DNA from: an uncultured Clostridium sp.
GTDB taxonomy: Bacteria; Bacillota; Clostridia; Clostridiales; Clostridiaceae
Assembly (NCBI GenBank): GCA_900539375.1
Contig: UQBY01000001.1
Coordinates: forward strand, 138,450-202,449
Reading direction: 5' to 3'
Length of the DNA stretch: 64,000 nt
Notes under the pieces: model-generated
The model's database searches: none
Told to the model about the DNA's origin: nothing
The model's input: the letters and a program-made list of their open reading frames with translations, nothing else
Part shown: piece by piece, positions 54,885 to 63,928 of the stretch
Layout: the number at the start of each line of letters is the position of its first letter
Position numbering within the stretch: position 1 is the first letter of the stretch
Program-made: the position numbers and the translations under genes

Positions 54885-56493
54885 AGAAGAGATTATTTTT
54901 ATAGAAACAGATGAGGTTTATTTTTCTATTAAAGGAGATAAAGATTCCTTTGAAATTTTAGATGAAGAAGCATTAAAAGTAGTTTCAAAGGGCATTATTT
55001 ATTCAGATTTTAATAAAAATATATGTTTTAAGGAATATAAAAATTATGAGATAGTAATTGAAGGAAAAAATAGTTCTAAAATAGAGTTTTACCATGAAAA
55101 TTATTTTATAAGAAATAAGGTAACAAAGACAGGAAAATCTGGCAAAATTCTAAGTGGAGTTATTAATTTTAAAGGTGATATTGGTTATTCTGATTTATAT
55201 GTTTTAGTAAATAATAAAAAGCATTTAAAAATAAGCCTTCAGGTTTTTCCAAGTAAATTAACTTATAAGGAGGATTATAAAGCTTTATTAGAGGATATTA
55301 ATAAAGAAATTTATAATTTATCCTATGGCTTTTTAGCTAGAACTTATTTAGGTGGAGAATTAAAAAACATAAATAACAAAAGTTTTACAGAATTTTTTAG
55401 CATTTTAAATGAAATTTCTAAAAATCTTTTAAAGGCAATAGACATTATTTTATATAATTTTAACCATAATCTTGTTAAAGAAAGTAGTATTTATAAATAT
55501 AATGAACTAAAAAAAGGTAAAATAGAAACAGTAAAATGGCTAGAGAAAAGACCTTATGTTATGAAAAATATTAATGGAAAATATATTCCTACAAAAGCTT
55601 TACAAGTTAAAAAAACTATTACCTATGATACAAATGAAAATAGATTTCTTAAGTTTATGCTTTTAAGTATTATAGATAAAATTAATAATTTTATTAAAAT
55701 TTATAAAAAGGCTTCTTATAGTTTTCATAAAGAAGCTATAGAGAGGTTAAGTTTAATAAAAAAGGAAATATTAAAAAAGATAAATAATAGTTTTTTAAAA
55801 AATATTAAAGAAGAGTATAAAGAAAGTAATTCTTCTTTAGTCTTTAATAGGGCTAGTGGATATAAAGAAGTTTATAAATATTATTTGATTTTAAAAAAGG
55901 GTTTAAGTATAAAAAGTGACATTTTTTCTATATCAATAAAGGAGCTTCCTCTTTTATATGAATATTGGTGTTTTATAAAACTTAATTCAATACTTAGAAA
56001 AAAATATAACTTAATAAGTTATGATTTTATAAAAATAAATAATGATGGAATTACTATAACTTTAAAAAAGGGAATTAAATCTACTTTAGTATATGAAAAT
56101 TTTAAAATAGTTTATAACCAAAAGGTAATTTCTGAAACAGTAAATCAAAAACCAGATAATATTTTATATATAAATAAAAATGGAGAAGAGTTTCAATTTA
56201 TTTTTGATGCAAAATATAAAATAGATTATAGCAAAGAATATATAAAGAAATATAAAAGTATAGGACCTAAGGAAGAGGATATAAATACAATGCATAGATA
56301 TAAAGATGCAATTGAAAAATCTCCTTTAGGTGCTTATGTATTATTTCCCTTTTCAGATGAAGAAGGATATAAAAATAATAAATTTTATAAAAGCATTGAA
56401 AAAGTTAATGTTGGAGCCCTTCCTTTTTTGCCTTCAAAAACAAAATTAGTTGAAGAATTTTTATATAATCTTTTAGAAAAGATAGGTGGTTAG
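54856..56493 (+). CDS. McrC-like nuclease (DUF2357 / PD-(D/E)xK)
   Basis: The protein (545 residues) combines a DUF2357-like N-terminal and middle region (KWLEKRPYVMKNINGKYIPT, YDTNENRFLKFMLLSIIDKI) with a C-terminal PD-(D/E)xK nuclease: Pro433-Asp434 in QKPDNILYI and Asp451-Ala-Lys453 in FIFDAKYKID. It is the nuclease partner of the McrB-like NTPase, with which it overlaps by 29 bp; AGGAGG at 54840-54845 is its ribosome site. Such pairs are type IV-like, methylation-dependent restriction systems; methyl dependence is not shown here. The stop is 4 bp before glxK. Confidence 0.85.
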   Translation: MDLQPSGSVKEEIIFIETDEVYFSIKGDKDSFEILDEEALKVVSKGIIYSDFNKNICFKEYKNYEIVIEGKNSSKIEFYHENYFIRNKVTKTGKSGKILSGVINFKGDIGYSDLYVLVNNKKHLKISLQVFPSKLTYKEDYKALLEDINKEIYNLSYGFLARTYLGGELKNINNKSFTEFFSILNEISKNLLKAIDIILYNFNHNLVKESSIYKYNELKKGKIETVKWLEKRPYVMKNINGKYIPTKALQVKKTITYDTNENRFLKFMLLSIIDKINNFIKIYKKASYSFHKEAIERLSLIKKEILKKINNSFLKNIKEEYKESNSSLVFNRASGYKEVYKYYLILKKGLSIKSDIFSISIKELPLLYEYWCFIKLNSILRKKYNLISYDFIKINNDGITITLKKGIKSTLVYENFKIVYNQKVISETVNQKPDNILYINKNGEEFQFIFDAKYKIDYSKEYIKKYKSIGPKEEDINTMHRYKDAIEKSPLGAYVLFPFSDEEGYKNNKFYKSIEKVNVGALPFLPSKTKLVEEFLYNLLEKIGG

Positions 56494-56497
56494 AAAA

Positions 56498-57631
56498 ATG
56501 AAAAAGTGTGTTATTATTCCAGATTCTTTTAAAGGAAGTCTTTCTTCTATAGAGGTTTGTAGTATTATAAAAGAAAATGTAGAAAAATTTTTCCCAAAGT
56601 GTAATGCTATAATGATTCCAATAGCAGATGGGGGAGAAGGAACTGTAGATACTTTTATATATTCATTAAAGGCAGAAAAGGTAAGTTTAAAGGTAAAAAA
56701 TGCTTTTGGTGAAATAAGTGAGGTTTATTATGGAAGAATAAAAAATAAGGCAATTATAGAAGTAGCCCAAGTTGTAGGACTTACAAAGGCAGAAGGAAGA
56801 GAAAATCCTTCAATAACCTCTACCTATGGAGTTGGGGAAATTATAAACCATGCTGTAGAAAATGGCTGTAATGAAATATTTATAGGTCTTGGGGGAAGCT
56901 CAACAAATGACTCTGGAGTAGGAGCAGCAGCTGCTTTAGGAACAGTTTTTAAAGATAAAAATGGAAAGGAATTTATTCCTGTTGGAAAAAATTTAAATGA
57001 AGTAGAGTATATAGATATAAGTAAAACTTTAGATAAACTTAAAAACTGCAAAGTTACTGCAATGTGTGATATAGATAATCCTATGTATGGAAAAAATGGT
57101 GCAGCCTTTGTATTTGCTCCTCAAAAAGGTGCAGAGAAAAATATGGTAAAAATGTTAGATAATAATTTAAGAATATTGTCTGAAAAAATAAAGAAAAATC
57201 TAAATAAAGATGTATCAAAGATAAAAGGCTCAGGAGCAGCAGGTGCCTTTGGGGCAGGAGTTTGTGCCTTCTTTAATGGAGAGTTAAAATCAGGAATAGA
57301 AATAATACTAGATTTAATAGACTTTGATAACTTAATTAAAAATACTGACATGATTTTTACTGGAGAAGGACAAATTGATAGCCAAAGTTTAAATGGAAAA
57401 GTAGTAATAGGAATATCAAAAAGAGCTAAAAAACAAAATATACCTGTAATAGTTATAACAGGCTCTATAGGAGAAGGAGCAGAAAAAGCCTATGATAAGG
57501 GAGTAAGTTGTATATTTTCAATAAACCAAAGGGCAGAAGATTATTCTACATCAAGATTTAAAGCTAAAGAAAATTTAGAAAAAACTATAGATTCAATATT
57601 AAGATATTATAATGTAATTAGCAAAAAATAA
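56498..57631 (+). CDS. glxK: Glycerate 2-kinase (GlxK/GarK family)
   Basis: The 377-residue enzyme phosphorylates D-glycerate. It starts CVIIPDSFKGSLSSIEVCSI and has IPIADGGEGTVDTFI, GLGGSSTNDSGVGAAAALG and MIFTGEGQIDSQSLNGKV, all diagnostic. The ATG at 56498 follows AGGTGG in the end of the McrC-like gene. No promoter is possible in the 4-bp gap, so expression may depend on readthrough from the defence genes or on a promoter within them. No tartronate or glycerate pathway gene is next to it. Confidence 0.95.
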   Translation: MKKCVIIPDSFKGSLSSIEVCSIIKENVEKFFPKCNAIMIPIADGGEGTVDTFIYSLKAEKVSLKVKNAFGEISEVYYGRIKNKAIIEVAQVVGLTKAEGRENPSITSTYGVGEIINHAVENGCNEIFIGLGGSSTNDSGVGAAAALGTVFKDKNGKEFIPVGKNLNEVEYIDISKTLDKLKNCKVTAMCDIDNPMYGKNGAAFVFAPQKGAEKNMVKMLDNNLRILSEKIKKNLNKDVSKIKGSGAAGAFGAGVCAFFNGELKSGIEIILDLIDFDNLIKNTDMIFTGEGQIDSQSLNGKVVIGISKRAKKQNIPVIVITGSIGEGAEKAYDKGVSCIFSINQRAEDYSTSRFKAKENLEKTIDSILRYYNVISKK

Positions 57632-57650
57632 TTTTGAAGTTAGCTATTTA

Positions 57651-57679
57651 TTGACATAGAAAAAACTATTTGATAAATT
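57651..57679 (+). promoter_or_regulatory. Probable promoter of the EamA transporter gene
   Basis: TTGACA (57651-57656) is 17 bp from TAAATT (57674-57679), which carries an upstream TG extension. The ATG follows at 57715. Confidence 0.6.
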
Positions 57680-57714
57680 GAACTTATAAGTTTAAAAGAA
57701 TTGAGGGAAAAAAT

Positions 57715-58128
57715 ATGTGGTTGTTATTTGCTATTTTGTCATCTGTATTTGCAGCTTTAACATCAATTCTTGCAAAGGTAGGTATTGATGGTGTAAATTC
57801 AAATCTTGCTACTGCAATAAGAACAACAGTTGTATTAGTTATGTCTTGGGGAATGGTCTTTTTAACTAATACTCAAGGTGAAATTTGTGATATAGGAAAA
57901 AAGAGTTGGATATTTTTAATTTTATCAGGAATAGCTACTGGTGCATCTTGGCTTTGTTATTATAAAGCATTACAAATGGGAAATGCTTCAAAGGTAGTTC
58001 CAATTGATAAACTTAGTGTAGTAATTACATTAATTTTAGCATTTGTATTTTTACATGAAGAGTTTACAGCAAAATCTATTGTTGGTTGTGTATTAATTGG
58101 AGCAGGAACATTACTTATGGTATTATAA
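57715..58128 (+). CDS. Small EamA/DMT-family transporter
   Basis: The 137-residue membrane protein has five hydrophobic segments and a single EamA unit (AILSSVFAALTSILAKVGID, LAFVFLHEEFTAKSIVGCVL). This single-unit form probably works as a dimer, like other small DMT exporters. Substrate unknown. Confidence 0.88.
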   Translation: MWLLFAILSSVFAALTSILAKVGIDGVNSNLATAIRTTVVLVMSWGMVFLTNTQGEICDIGKKSWIFLILSGIATGASWLCYYKALQMGNASKVVPIDKLSVVITLILAFVFLHEEFTAKSIVGCVLIGAGTLLMVL

Positions 58129-58151
58129 TTTTTTTAAAAGGAAGGATAAAT

Positions 58152-58691
58152 ATGATAGAAGATATACTTGAATATAATAAGAACTTTGTAAAAGAAAAGA
58201 AATATGAAAAATATATAACAAGTAAATATCCAGATAAGAAAATTGCTATTTTATCTTGTATGGATACAAGACTTACAGAACTTTTACCAGCAGCCCTTGG
58301 AATTAAAAATGGTGATGTTAAAATAATAAAAAATGCAGGGGGAACTATTTCTCACCCTTTTGGAAGTGTTATAAGAAGTATTCTTATTTCAATATTTGAA
58401 CTTGGTGTTGAAGAAATTATGGTAATTGGGCACACAGACTGTGGAGTTCAACATATAAATAGTTATTATATGATAGAACATATGATAAAAAATGGTGTTT
58501 CAAAAGAAAATATAGATATGATGAAATACTGTGGAGTAGATTTTGAATCTTGGCTTAGCGGTTTTGACTCTGTAGAGGATTCAGTACATGAAAATGTTGA
58601 ATTCTTAAAAAATCATCCTCTTATTCCTAAAAATATAAAGATTTATGGTTTTGTTATGGATTCAGTTACAGGGGGGCTTAAAGCTATTTAA
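58152..58691 (+). CDS. Beta-type carbonic anhydrase
   Basis: The 179-residue enzyme interconverts CO2 and bicarbonate with zinc. The ligands are visible: Cys in AILSCMDTRL (with catalytic Asp/Arg) and His/Cys in IGHTDCGVQ. I start at ATG 58152 (MIEDILEYNKNF) after AAGGAAGG; the frame is open upstream to 58086, inside the EamA gene. Bicarbonate is needed by acetyl-CoA carboxylase. Confidence 0.93.
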   Translation: MIEDILEYNKNFVKEKKYEKYITSKYPDKKIAILSCMDTRLTELLPAALGIKNGDVKIIKNAGGTISHPFGSVIRSILISIFELGVEEIMVIGHTDCGVQHINSYYMIEHMIKNGVSKENIDMMKYCGVDFESWLSGFDSVEDSVHENVEFLKNHPLIPKNIKIYGFVMDSVTGGLKAI

Positions 58692-58753
58692 AATTATTAA
58701 AAATCAAATAAGCTTAATAAAGAATTAATAAGATTTTAGAAAGGAGTATTTCT

Positions 58754-59095
58754 TTGAATATACAAATATTTGGAAAACCTAAATGCTTTGATACTAAAAA
58801 AGCAGAAAGATACTTTAAAGAAAGAAGAATAAAATATCAACTTATAGATATAACTCAAAAACCAATGAGTAGAGGTGAATTTAATAGCGTAAAACAAGCT
58901 GTTAAAGGATATGAAAATATGATTGATGAAAACTGCAAGGATAAAGACCTTCTTGCCCTTGTAAAATATTTAGTAGAAAGTGCAAGGGAAGAAAAGGTAT
59001 TTGAAAATCAAAAACTAATAAAAACTCCAATAGTTAGAAATGGAAAAAAAGCTACAGTAGGTTATAAACCAGAAGAATGGAAAAATTGGGAATAA
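58754..59095 (+). CDS. ArsC/Spx-family thioredoxin-fold protein
   Basis: The 113-residue protein has the ArsC-like fold: IQIFGKPKCFDTKKAERYFK, then RRIKYQLIDI and a cis-Pro segment KTPIVRNGKKATVGY. Only one Cys lies in the active loop (KPKCFDT), as in ArsC/YffB-type proteins rather than the CxxC of Spx. No ars genes are nearby, so arsenate reduction is doubtful. TTG start at 58754 follows AGAAAGGAG. Confidence 0.87.
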   Translation: MNIQIFGKPKCFDTKKAERYFKERRIKYQLIDITQKPMSRGEFNSVKQAVKGYENMIDENCKDKDLLALVKYLVESAREEKVFENQKLIKTPIVRNGKKATVGYKPEEWKNWE

Positions 59096-59155
59096 AGAAA
59101 AATATTGAAAGCTAAATAGAAATGTGTTACAATTATAGAAAAAGGAGTGTTTTCT

Positions 59156-59722
59156 ATGAAGAAAAAATTAATATTAGCTTTTATATCTATTGGAATGTTA
59201 TTTAATATTATTGGATGTGAAACTTCTAAAACTTCAAAATCTAATGAGAAAGAATCTAATATAGTAAAAAGTGATATTTTAGAATACTCAAAAAATTTTG
59301 ATATTAATAGTATTTATTTTTATACTAAAGATAATGGAATAAAAATAAGTAATAAAGATGATATGGAAAAAATATATTCAGTATTAAAAGAGACAAGTTA
59401 TGTAGAAACTACATCAAAGATTAATGAAGATAATGTATCTTATAGAATATTTTTATGTGAAAATTCAGCAATAACAAGAGAAACTATAACAATACAAGGG
59501 GATATTGTACAAACTTTAGATAAAACATATAAAATGGAGAAAGATATAGATTCTAAACTAAAAAAGACCTTTAAAGAATTATCTAAAAGTGATAATTGTG
59601 TAACAGTAGGAAAATATGATGGAAGCATGATGAATTCTGTACTAACAGAGCAAAGTAAAGAAGAATTAGATAAACTTAAAGAAAAAGAAGAGATGAGAGA
59701 TAAATATTTAGAGGAAAATTAA
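59156..59722 (+). CDS. Putative lipoprotein of unknown function
   Basis: The 188-residue product begins with a type II signal peptide (MKKKLILAFISIGMLF, lipobox NIIGC). The mature protein is Lys/Glu/Ser-rich with no recognised domain; the C-terminus (EQSKEELDKLKEKEEMRDKY) is a likely helix. ATG 59156 follows AAAGGAG; an earlier start at 59147 overlaps that site. Confidence 0.8.
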   Translation: MKKKLILAFISIGMLFNIIGCETSKTSKSNEKESNIVKSDILEYSKNFDINSIYFYTKDNGIKISNKDDMEKIYSVLKETSYVETTSKINEDNVSYRIFLCENSAITRETITIQGDIVQTLDKTYKMEKDIDSKLKKTFKELSKSDNCVTVGKYDGSMMNSVLTEQSKEELDKLKEKEEMRDKYLEEN

Positions 59723-59831
59723 TATATTAGGCTATTTTAGTATGTCAATTAGAGATTTTTAATTGATATATATAATAATTGGAAGTACAATCCTATTTGG
59801 AATTATAAGAAACAATTAGGAGAAATGAAAA

Positions 59832-61154
59832 ATGGAGTTAAGTGATAATTTTTATGGAGAAGAAAAGATAGGAAAAATTTTGCTTAAAATAGCCCCTCCA
59901 GTAATGTTAGCTCAATTAATACAGGCCTTATATAATATTGTAGATAGCTTGTTTATTGGCAAATATTCTGAAAGTGGACTTACAGCTTTATCTATTATTT
60001 ATCCAATACAATTATTAATGATTGCCTTTGCAGTTGGTACAGGAGTTGGAATTAACACTAACATGGCACATTATCTTGGAATTAAGAAAAGGGAAAAAGC
60101 TGATGAGTCAGCAGGAATTGGAACTCCTTTAGCTTTAGTTTTATGGCTTATTTTTGCAATTGTATGTTATTTTATTATGCCAAGTTATGCAAAAATGTCA
60201 ACTGATTCTGAAATTGTTATAAAGGATGTAATTAGTTATGGAAGAATAGTTTGTGTATTTAGTAGTGGTTTATTTTTAGAAAGTGTATGGAGTAAGATTT
60301 TACAAGCCCATGGAGATATGAAAACTCCAATGATTGCACAAATTATAGGGGCAATTACAAACATTATTCTTGACCCTATTTTAATTTTTGGAATGTTTGG
60401 AGTAAAAGAATTTGGTCTTGAAGGTGCAGCAATTGCAACTGTTATAGGACAAGCTGTTGCAGCTTTAGTTGTAATGAAAAAAGGATATAGAAAGTCTCCA
60501 AAGATAAACAAATACTTAAATGGAATTAAGAGAATATATAAACTTGGAATTCCTAATATATTAATGCAATCTGCTTATACATTTTATATTTTAGGGCTTA
60601 ATTTAATTTTAGCAGGCTTTTCTGACCAAGCAGTTACTGCCTTAGGTTTATATTATAAATGGCAAACATTTTTCTTTATTCCTCTTGGAGCATTACAAAC
60701 TTGTATTGTTCCAATTATAAGCTATAATTATGCAGCTAAAAATGAAGAAAGATATAAAAAGACCCTTTCAACATCTATAATTGTTGGGATGAGCCTTATG
60801 TTTATTGGTACATTATGTTTTGAGTTAATACCATCTCAAATGCTTTCAACCTTTACAAGTGATTTAAAGGTAATAGAAATTGGAACAGTAGGATTTAGAA
60901 TAATAGGAATTAGCTTTATACCAATGGTAACATCATTAATATTTCCAGTATTTTTTCAAGCAATAGGTTATGGAATAAAAAGTTCTATTTTAACTATTGT
61001 TAGAACATTAATACTTTTTGTGCCTTTAGGTTTTTTATTTTCAAAATTAGGACTTAATTATTTTTGGCTTACATTTCCAATTACAGAACTACTTACATCT
61101 CTTTTAGGTTTTATTTTTTACAAAAAGTTTTTAAAACAATCTAAAATTAAATAA
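59832..61154 (+). CDS. MATE-family efflux transporter
   Basis: The 440-residue membrane protein has twelve predicted helices and two MATE halves (KIAPPVMLAQLIQALYNIVD at the first; GIPNILMQSAYTFYILGLNL at the second). Family members export cationic drugs or metabolites using Na+ or H+. The substrate is unknown. AGGAG precedes the ATG, 10 bases away. Confidence 0.93.
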   Translation: MELSDNFYGEEKIGKILLKIAPPVMLAQLIQALYNIVDSLFIGKYSESGLTALSIIYPIQLLMIAFAVGTGVGINTNMAHYLGIKKREKADESAGIGTPLALVLWLIFAIVCYFIMPSYAKMSTDSEIVIKDVISYGRIVCVFSSGLFLESVWSKILQAHGDMKTPMIAQIIGAITNIILDPILIFGMFGVKEFGLEGAAIATVIGQAVAALVVMKKGYRKSPKINKYLNGIKRIYKLGIPNILMQSAYTFYILGLNLILAGFSDQAVTALGLYYKWQTFFFIPLGALQTCIVPIISYNYAAKNEERYKKTLSTSIIVGMSLMFIGTLCFELIPSQMLSTFTSDLKVIEIGTVGFRIIGISFIPMVTSLIFPVFFQAIGYGIKSSILTIVRTLILFVPLGFLFSKLGLNYFWLTFPITELLTSLLGFIFYKKFLKQSKIK

Positions 61155-61193
61155 TGTTAAGAATATATAAGTTGAAAGCTTTGGTGAATAAAT

Positions 61194-61733
61194 ATGAACA
61201 AAAAAATTGATATATCAAAAACTATAATAAAAACAGAAAGATTAATATTAAGACCATGGGAATATACAGATTTACAAGATTTTAATGAATATGCATCTGT
61301 TGATGGTGTTGGACAAATGGCTGGATGGTTACCCCATAAAAACTTGGAGGAATCAAAAAATATCTTAAAAATGTTTATAGATGAGAAAAAAACATTTGCC
61401 ATTGAGTATAATGGAAAAGTTATAGGCTCAGTTGGAATTGAAGAATATGATGAAAATCAATTACCGGAATTTAACAACCAATATGGCAGGGAATTAGGAT
61501 ATGTTTTATCAAAAGATTATTGGGGCAAAGGGTTAATGCCAGAAGCAGTTAAAGCAGTGATAGATTATTTATTTAATGAAATAAAATTAGATTTTATTAT
61601 TTGTTGTCATTTTATTAATAATGTTCAATCAAAGCGAGTTCAAGAAAAGTGTGGATTTAAGCATTATAAACTTATAAAAGAAACTAGATATAATATAGCT
61701 AAAGATTCATGGGTATCATTATTAAATAGATAA
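61194..61733 (+). CDS. GNAT-family N-acetyltransferase (RimJ-like)
   Basis: The 179-residue protein has the GNAT acetyl-CoA site (ELGYVLSKDYWGKGLMPEAV) and the RimJ/RimL-type start TERLILRPWEYTDLQDFNEY. It transfers acetyl groups to an amine; the substrate is unknown. It stands alone downstream of the MATE gene with a 39-bp gap. Confidence 0.92.
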   Translation: MNKKIDISKTIIKTERLILRPWEYTDLQDFNEYASVDGVGQMAGWLPHKNLEESKNILKMFIDEKKTFAIEYNGKVIGSVGIEEYDENQLPEFNNQYGRELGYVLSKDYWGKGLMPEAVKAVIDYLFNEIKLDFIICCHFINNVQSKRVQEKCGFKHYKLIKETRYNIAKDSWVSLLNR

Positions 61734-61848
61734 ATATTTATTATTTGTAATAAAATAAAATTTTCATTAATAATGTGTATATTAGAGAAATATATTGTAT
61801 AATTATATGGATAAATTAAATTTATTTAAAAAAAGGAGTTTGTTATTA

Positions 61849-62724
61849 ATGAAAGAATTTAAACCAGTTAAAGAAGGAAAAGTACGTGAAGTATATGATA
61901 ATGGAGATAGCATGATTATTGTTGCTACAGACAGAATTTCAGCTTTTGATGTAATTTTAAAGAATATTGTACATAAAAAAGGTGCTATCTTAACTCAAAT
62001 GTCAAAGTTTTGGTTTGACTTTACAAAGGATATAGTACCTAACCATATGCTTTCAGTAGATGTTAAAGATATGCCAGAATTTTTCCAAAGTGAAAGATTT
62101 GATGGAAATAGCATGATGTGCAAAAAGCTAGAAATGCTTCCAGTTGAATGTATTGTTAGAGGATACATAACAGGTAGTGGATGGGAAAGTTACAAGAAAA
62201 ATGGAACTGTATGTAATATAAAGCTTCCAGAAGGATTAAAGGAATCAGATAAGCTTCCAGAACCAATATACACTCCAACAACTAAGGCTGATTTAGGAGA
62301 CCATGATGAACACATATCATTTGAACAAAGTGTTGAAATCCTTGAAAAGTTATATCCAGGTAAAGGTGAAAGTTATGCTAAGCAAATAAAGGATTGTACA
62401 ATTGCTTTATATAAAAAGTGTGCTGAATATGCCCTAAGCAAAGGAATAATAATAGCTGATACTAAATTTGAATTTGGATTAGATGAAAATGGTAATGTAA
62501 TTTTAGGTGATGAAATGTTAACACCAGATAGCTCTAGATTCTGGCCATTAGAAGGATATAAGAGTGGACAAGGACAACCTTCTTTTGATAAGCAATATGT
62601 AAGAGATTGGTTAAAACAAAATCCAAACAGTGATTATCACCTACCAGATGAAGTTGTTGAAAAAACAGTAGATAAATACAAAGAAGCTTTTGAATTAATA
62701 ACTGGAAAGAAATTTGAAGAATAA
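61849..62724 (+). CDS. purC: Phosphoribosylaminoimidazole-succinocarboxamide synthase
   Basis: PurC joins CAIR and aspartate in purine synthesis. The 291-residue protein is of the long class with EGKVREVYDNGDSMIIVATD, VECIVRGYITGSGWESYKKN and YTPTTKADLGDHDEHIS, EMLTPDSSRFWP. Most clostridia also have a short PurC in the pur operon; this copy is isolated. AAAAGGAG precedes ATG 61849. Confidence 0.96.
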   Translation: MKEFKPVKEGKVREVYDNGDSMIIVATDRISAFDVILKNIVHKKGAILTQMSKFWFDFTKDIVPNHMLSVDVKDMPEFFQSERFDGNSMMCKKLEMLPVECIVRGYITGSGWESYKKNGTVCNIKLPEGLKESDKLPEPIYTPTTKADLGDHDEHISFEQSVEILEKLYPGKGESYAKQIKDCTIALYKKCAEYALSKGIIIADTKFEFGLDENGNVILGDEMLTPDSSRFWPLEGYKSGQGQPSFDKQYVRDWLKQNPNSDYHLPDEVVEKTVDKYKEAFELITGKKFEE

Positions 62725-62729
62725 AAAAA

Positions 62730-62764
62730 TTAGAGGATAGTTTTTCTATCCTCTAAAATTTTTT
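62730..62764. terminator. Bidirectional terminator between purC and the convergent dehydrogenase gene
   Basis: TTAGAGGATAG (62730-62740) and its exact complement (62746-62756) form an 11-bp stem with a short loop. A run of A precedes it and a run of T follows, so it can end transcription from both sides. Confidence 0.9.
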
Positions 62765-63750
62765 TAATATTCTACCTCAAATTCATTAGGCTCATTATTT
62801 TCAAATTTAATTAATCCTTTAACAGAATTTCCTACCATATCAGATACAGCTTCTTCAGTATAAAATGCCATATGAGGAGATAAAATTACATTAGGAAAGG
62901 ATAATAATATTGCCCTATCATCATTAGATATTATTTCTTTTTCAAGATTAAAATAATATAATCCTTTTTCATATTCAATAGTGTCAAGGGCTGCAAAACC
63001 TACCTTTTTATTTTTTAAAGCATCAATAAGGGCTTTAGTATCTATTAAACTTCCTCTTGCTGCATTAATAATTATTACATCATCTTTCATAATATTAAAA
63101 GCATCTTTATTTATCATATGATAATTTTCACAAGTAGCAGGTGCATGTAGGGAAATAATATGAGAATTTTTATAAATTGTATCTAAATCAGTATAAGTTG
63201 CAAAATCACTTATTTCTTTCTTTGGATAAATGTCATAGGCTAAAATTTTACATCCAAAAGAAGATAAATGCTTTATTACAGTTGAACCTATTTTCCCTGT
63301 ACCTATTATTCCTATGGTGCAACAAGAAATTTCCTTTCCAATTTTACCATGAAGACTAAAATCTTGAATGTTAGCTTTATTTAATATGTAAGACATTTTT
63401 CTACAAGCCATTAACATCATCATAATGGTGTAATTTGCAACACTATTTGGAGAATAAGTTACATTACAAACCTTAATCCCAATACTTTTTGCATACTTTG
63501 TATCAATATGTTCATAACCAATAGTACGAGTTGCAATATATTTTATTCCTAAAGCTTTATATTTATCAAGTAATTCTTTATTTATATGATTTGTTATAAT
63601 ATTTATTCCATCATAACCCTTAGCAAGTTCAGCATTTTCTAAAGAAGGATATTCTGTAGTATAAGAATATTCAAAACCTAAAGATTTTTTATATTCCTCA
63701 AAATACTTTAACTCATCATACTCACGCATTGCATATACAAATATTTTCAT
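62764..63750 (-). CDS. D-2-hydroxyacid dehydrogenase (D-lactate dehydrogenase / VanH-like)
   Basis: The 328-residue enzyme has the D-isomer-specific dehydrogenase fold: NAD loop GIIGTGKIGSTVIKHL, catalytic Arg in INAARGSLIDTKAL, Glu in the ALDTIEYEKG segment and His in LSPHMAFYTEEA. It most likely reduces pyruvate or a similar 2-oxoacid to the D-hydroxyacid. I start at MKIFVYAMREYDE (63750); ATG 63756 and GTG 63762 in the same frame are alternatives, with AGGTGAT upstream. Confidence 0.92.
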   Translation of the reverse strand: MKIFVYAMREYDELKYFEEYKKSLGFEYSYTTEYPSLENAELAKGYDGINIITNHINKELLDKYKALGIKYIATRTIGYEHIDTKYAKSIGIKVCNVTYSPNSVANYTIMMMLMACRKMSYILNKANIQDFSLHGKIGKEISCCTIGIIGTGKIGSTVIKHLSSFGCKILAYDIYPKKEISDFATYTDLDTIYKNSHIISLHAPATCENYHMINKDAFNIMKDDVIIINAARGSLIDTKALIDALKNKKVGFAALDTIEYEKGLYYFNLEKEIISNDDRAILLSFPNVILSPHMAFYTEEAVSDMVGNSVKGLIKFENNEPNEFEVEY

Positions 63751-63928
63751 AAACATTATCACCTATCTTTTTTTATATAAATTATAGCACTTTAATAAAA
63801 AGCATAAAAGATTTTAATTATTACATATTTAGAAAAATTTGCGTTTAATTTATAGTAAATTATAAGAGATTTTGTTAAAATAGAATAATAATGTTTTATA
63901 GTTAATATTTAGGAGGGAGAAGGTTAAG

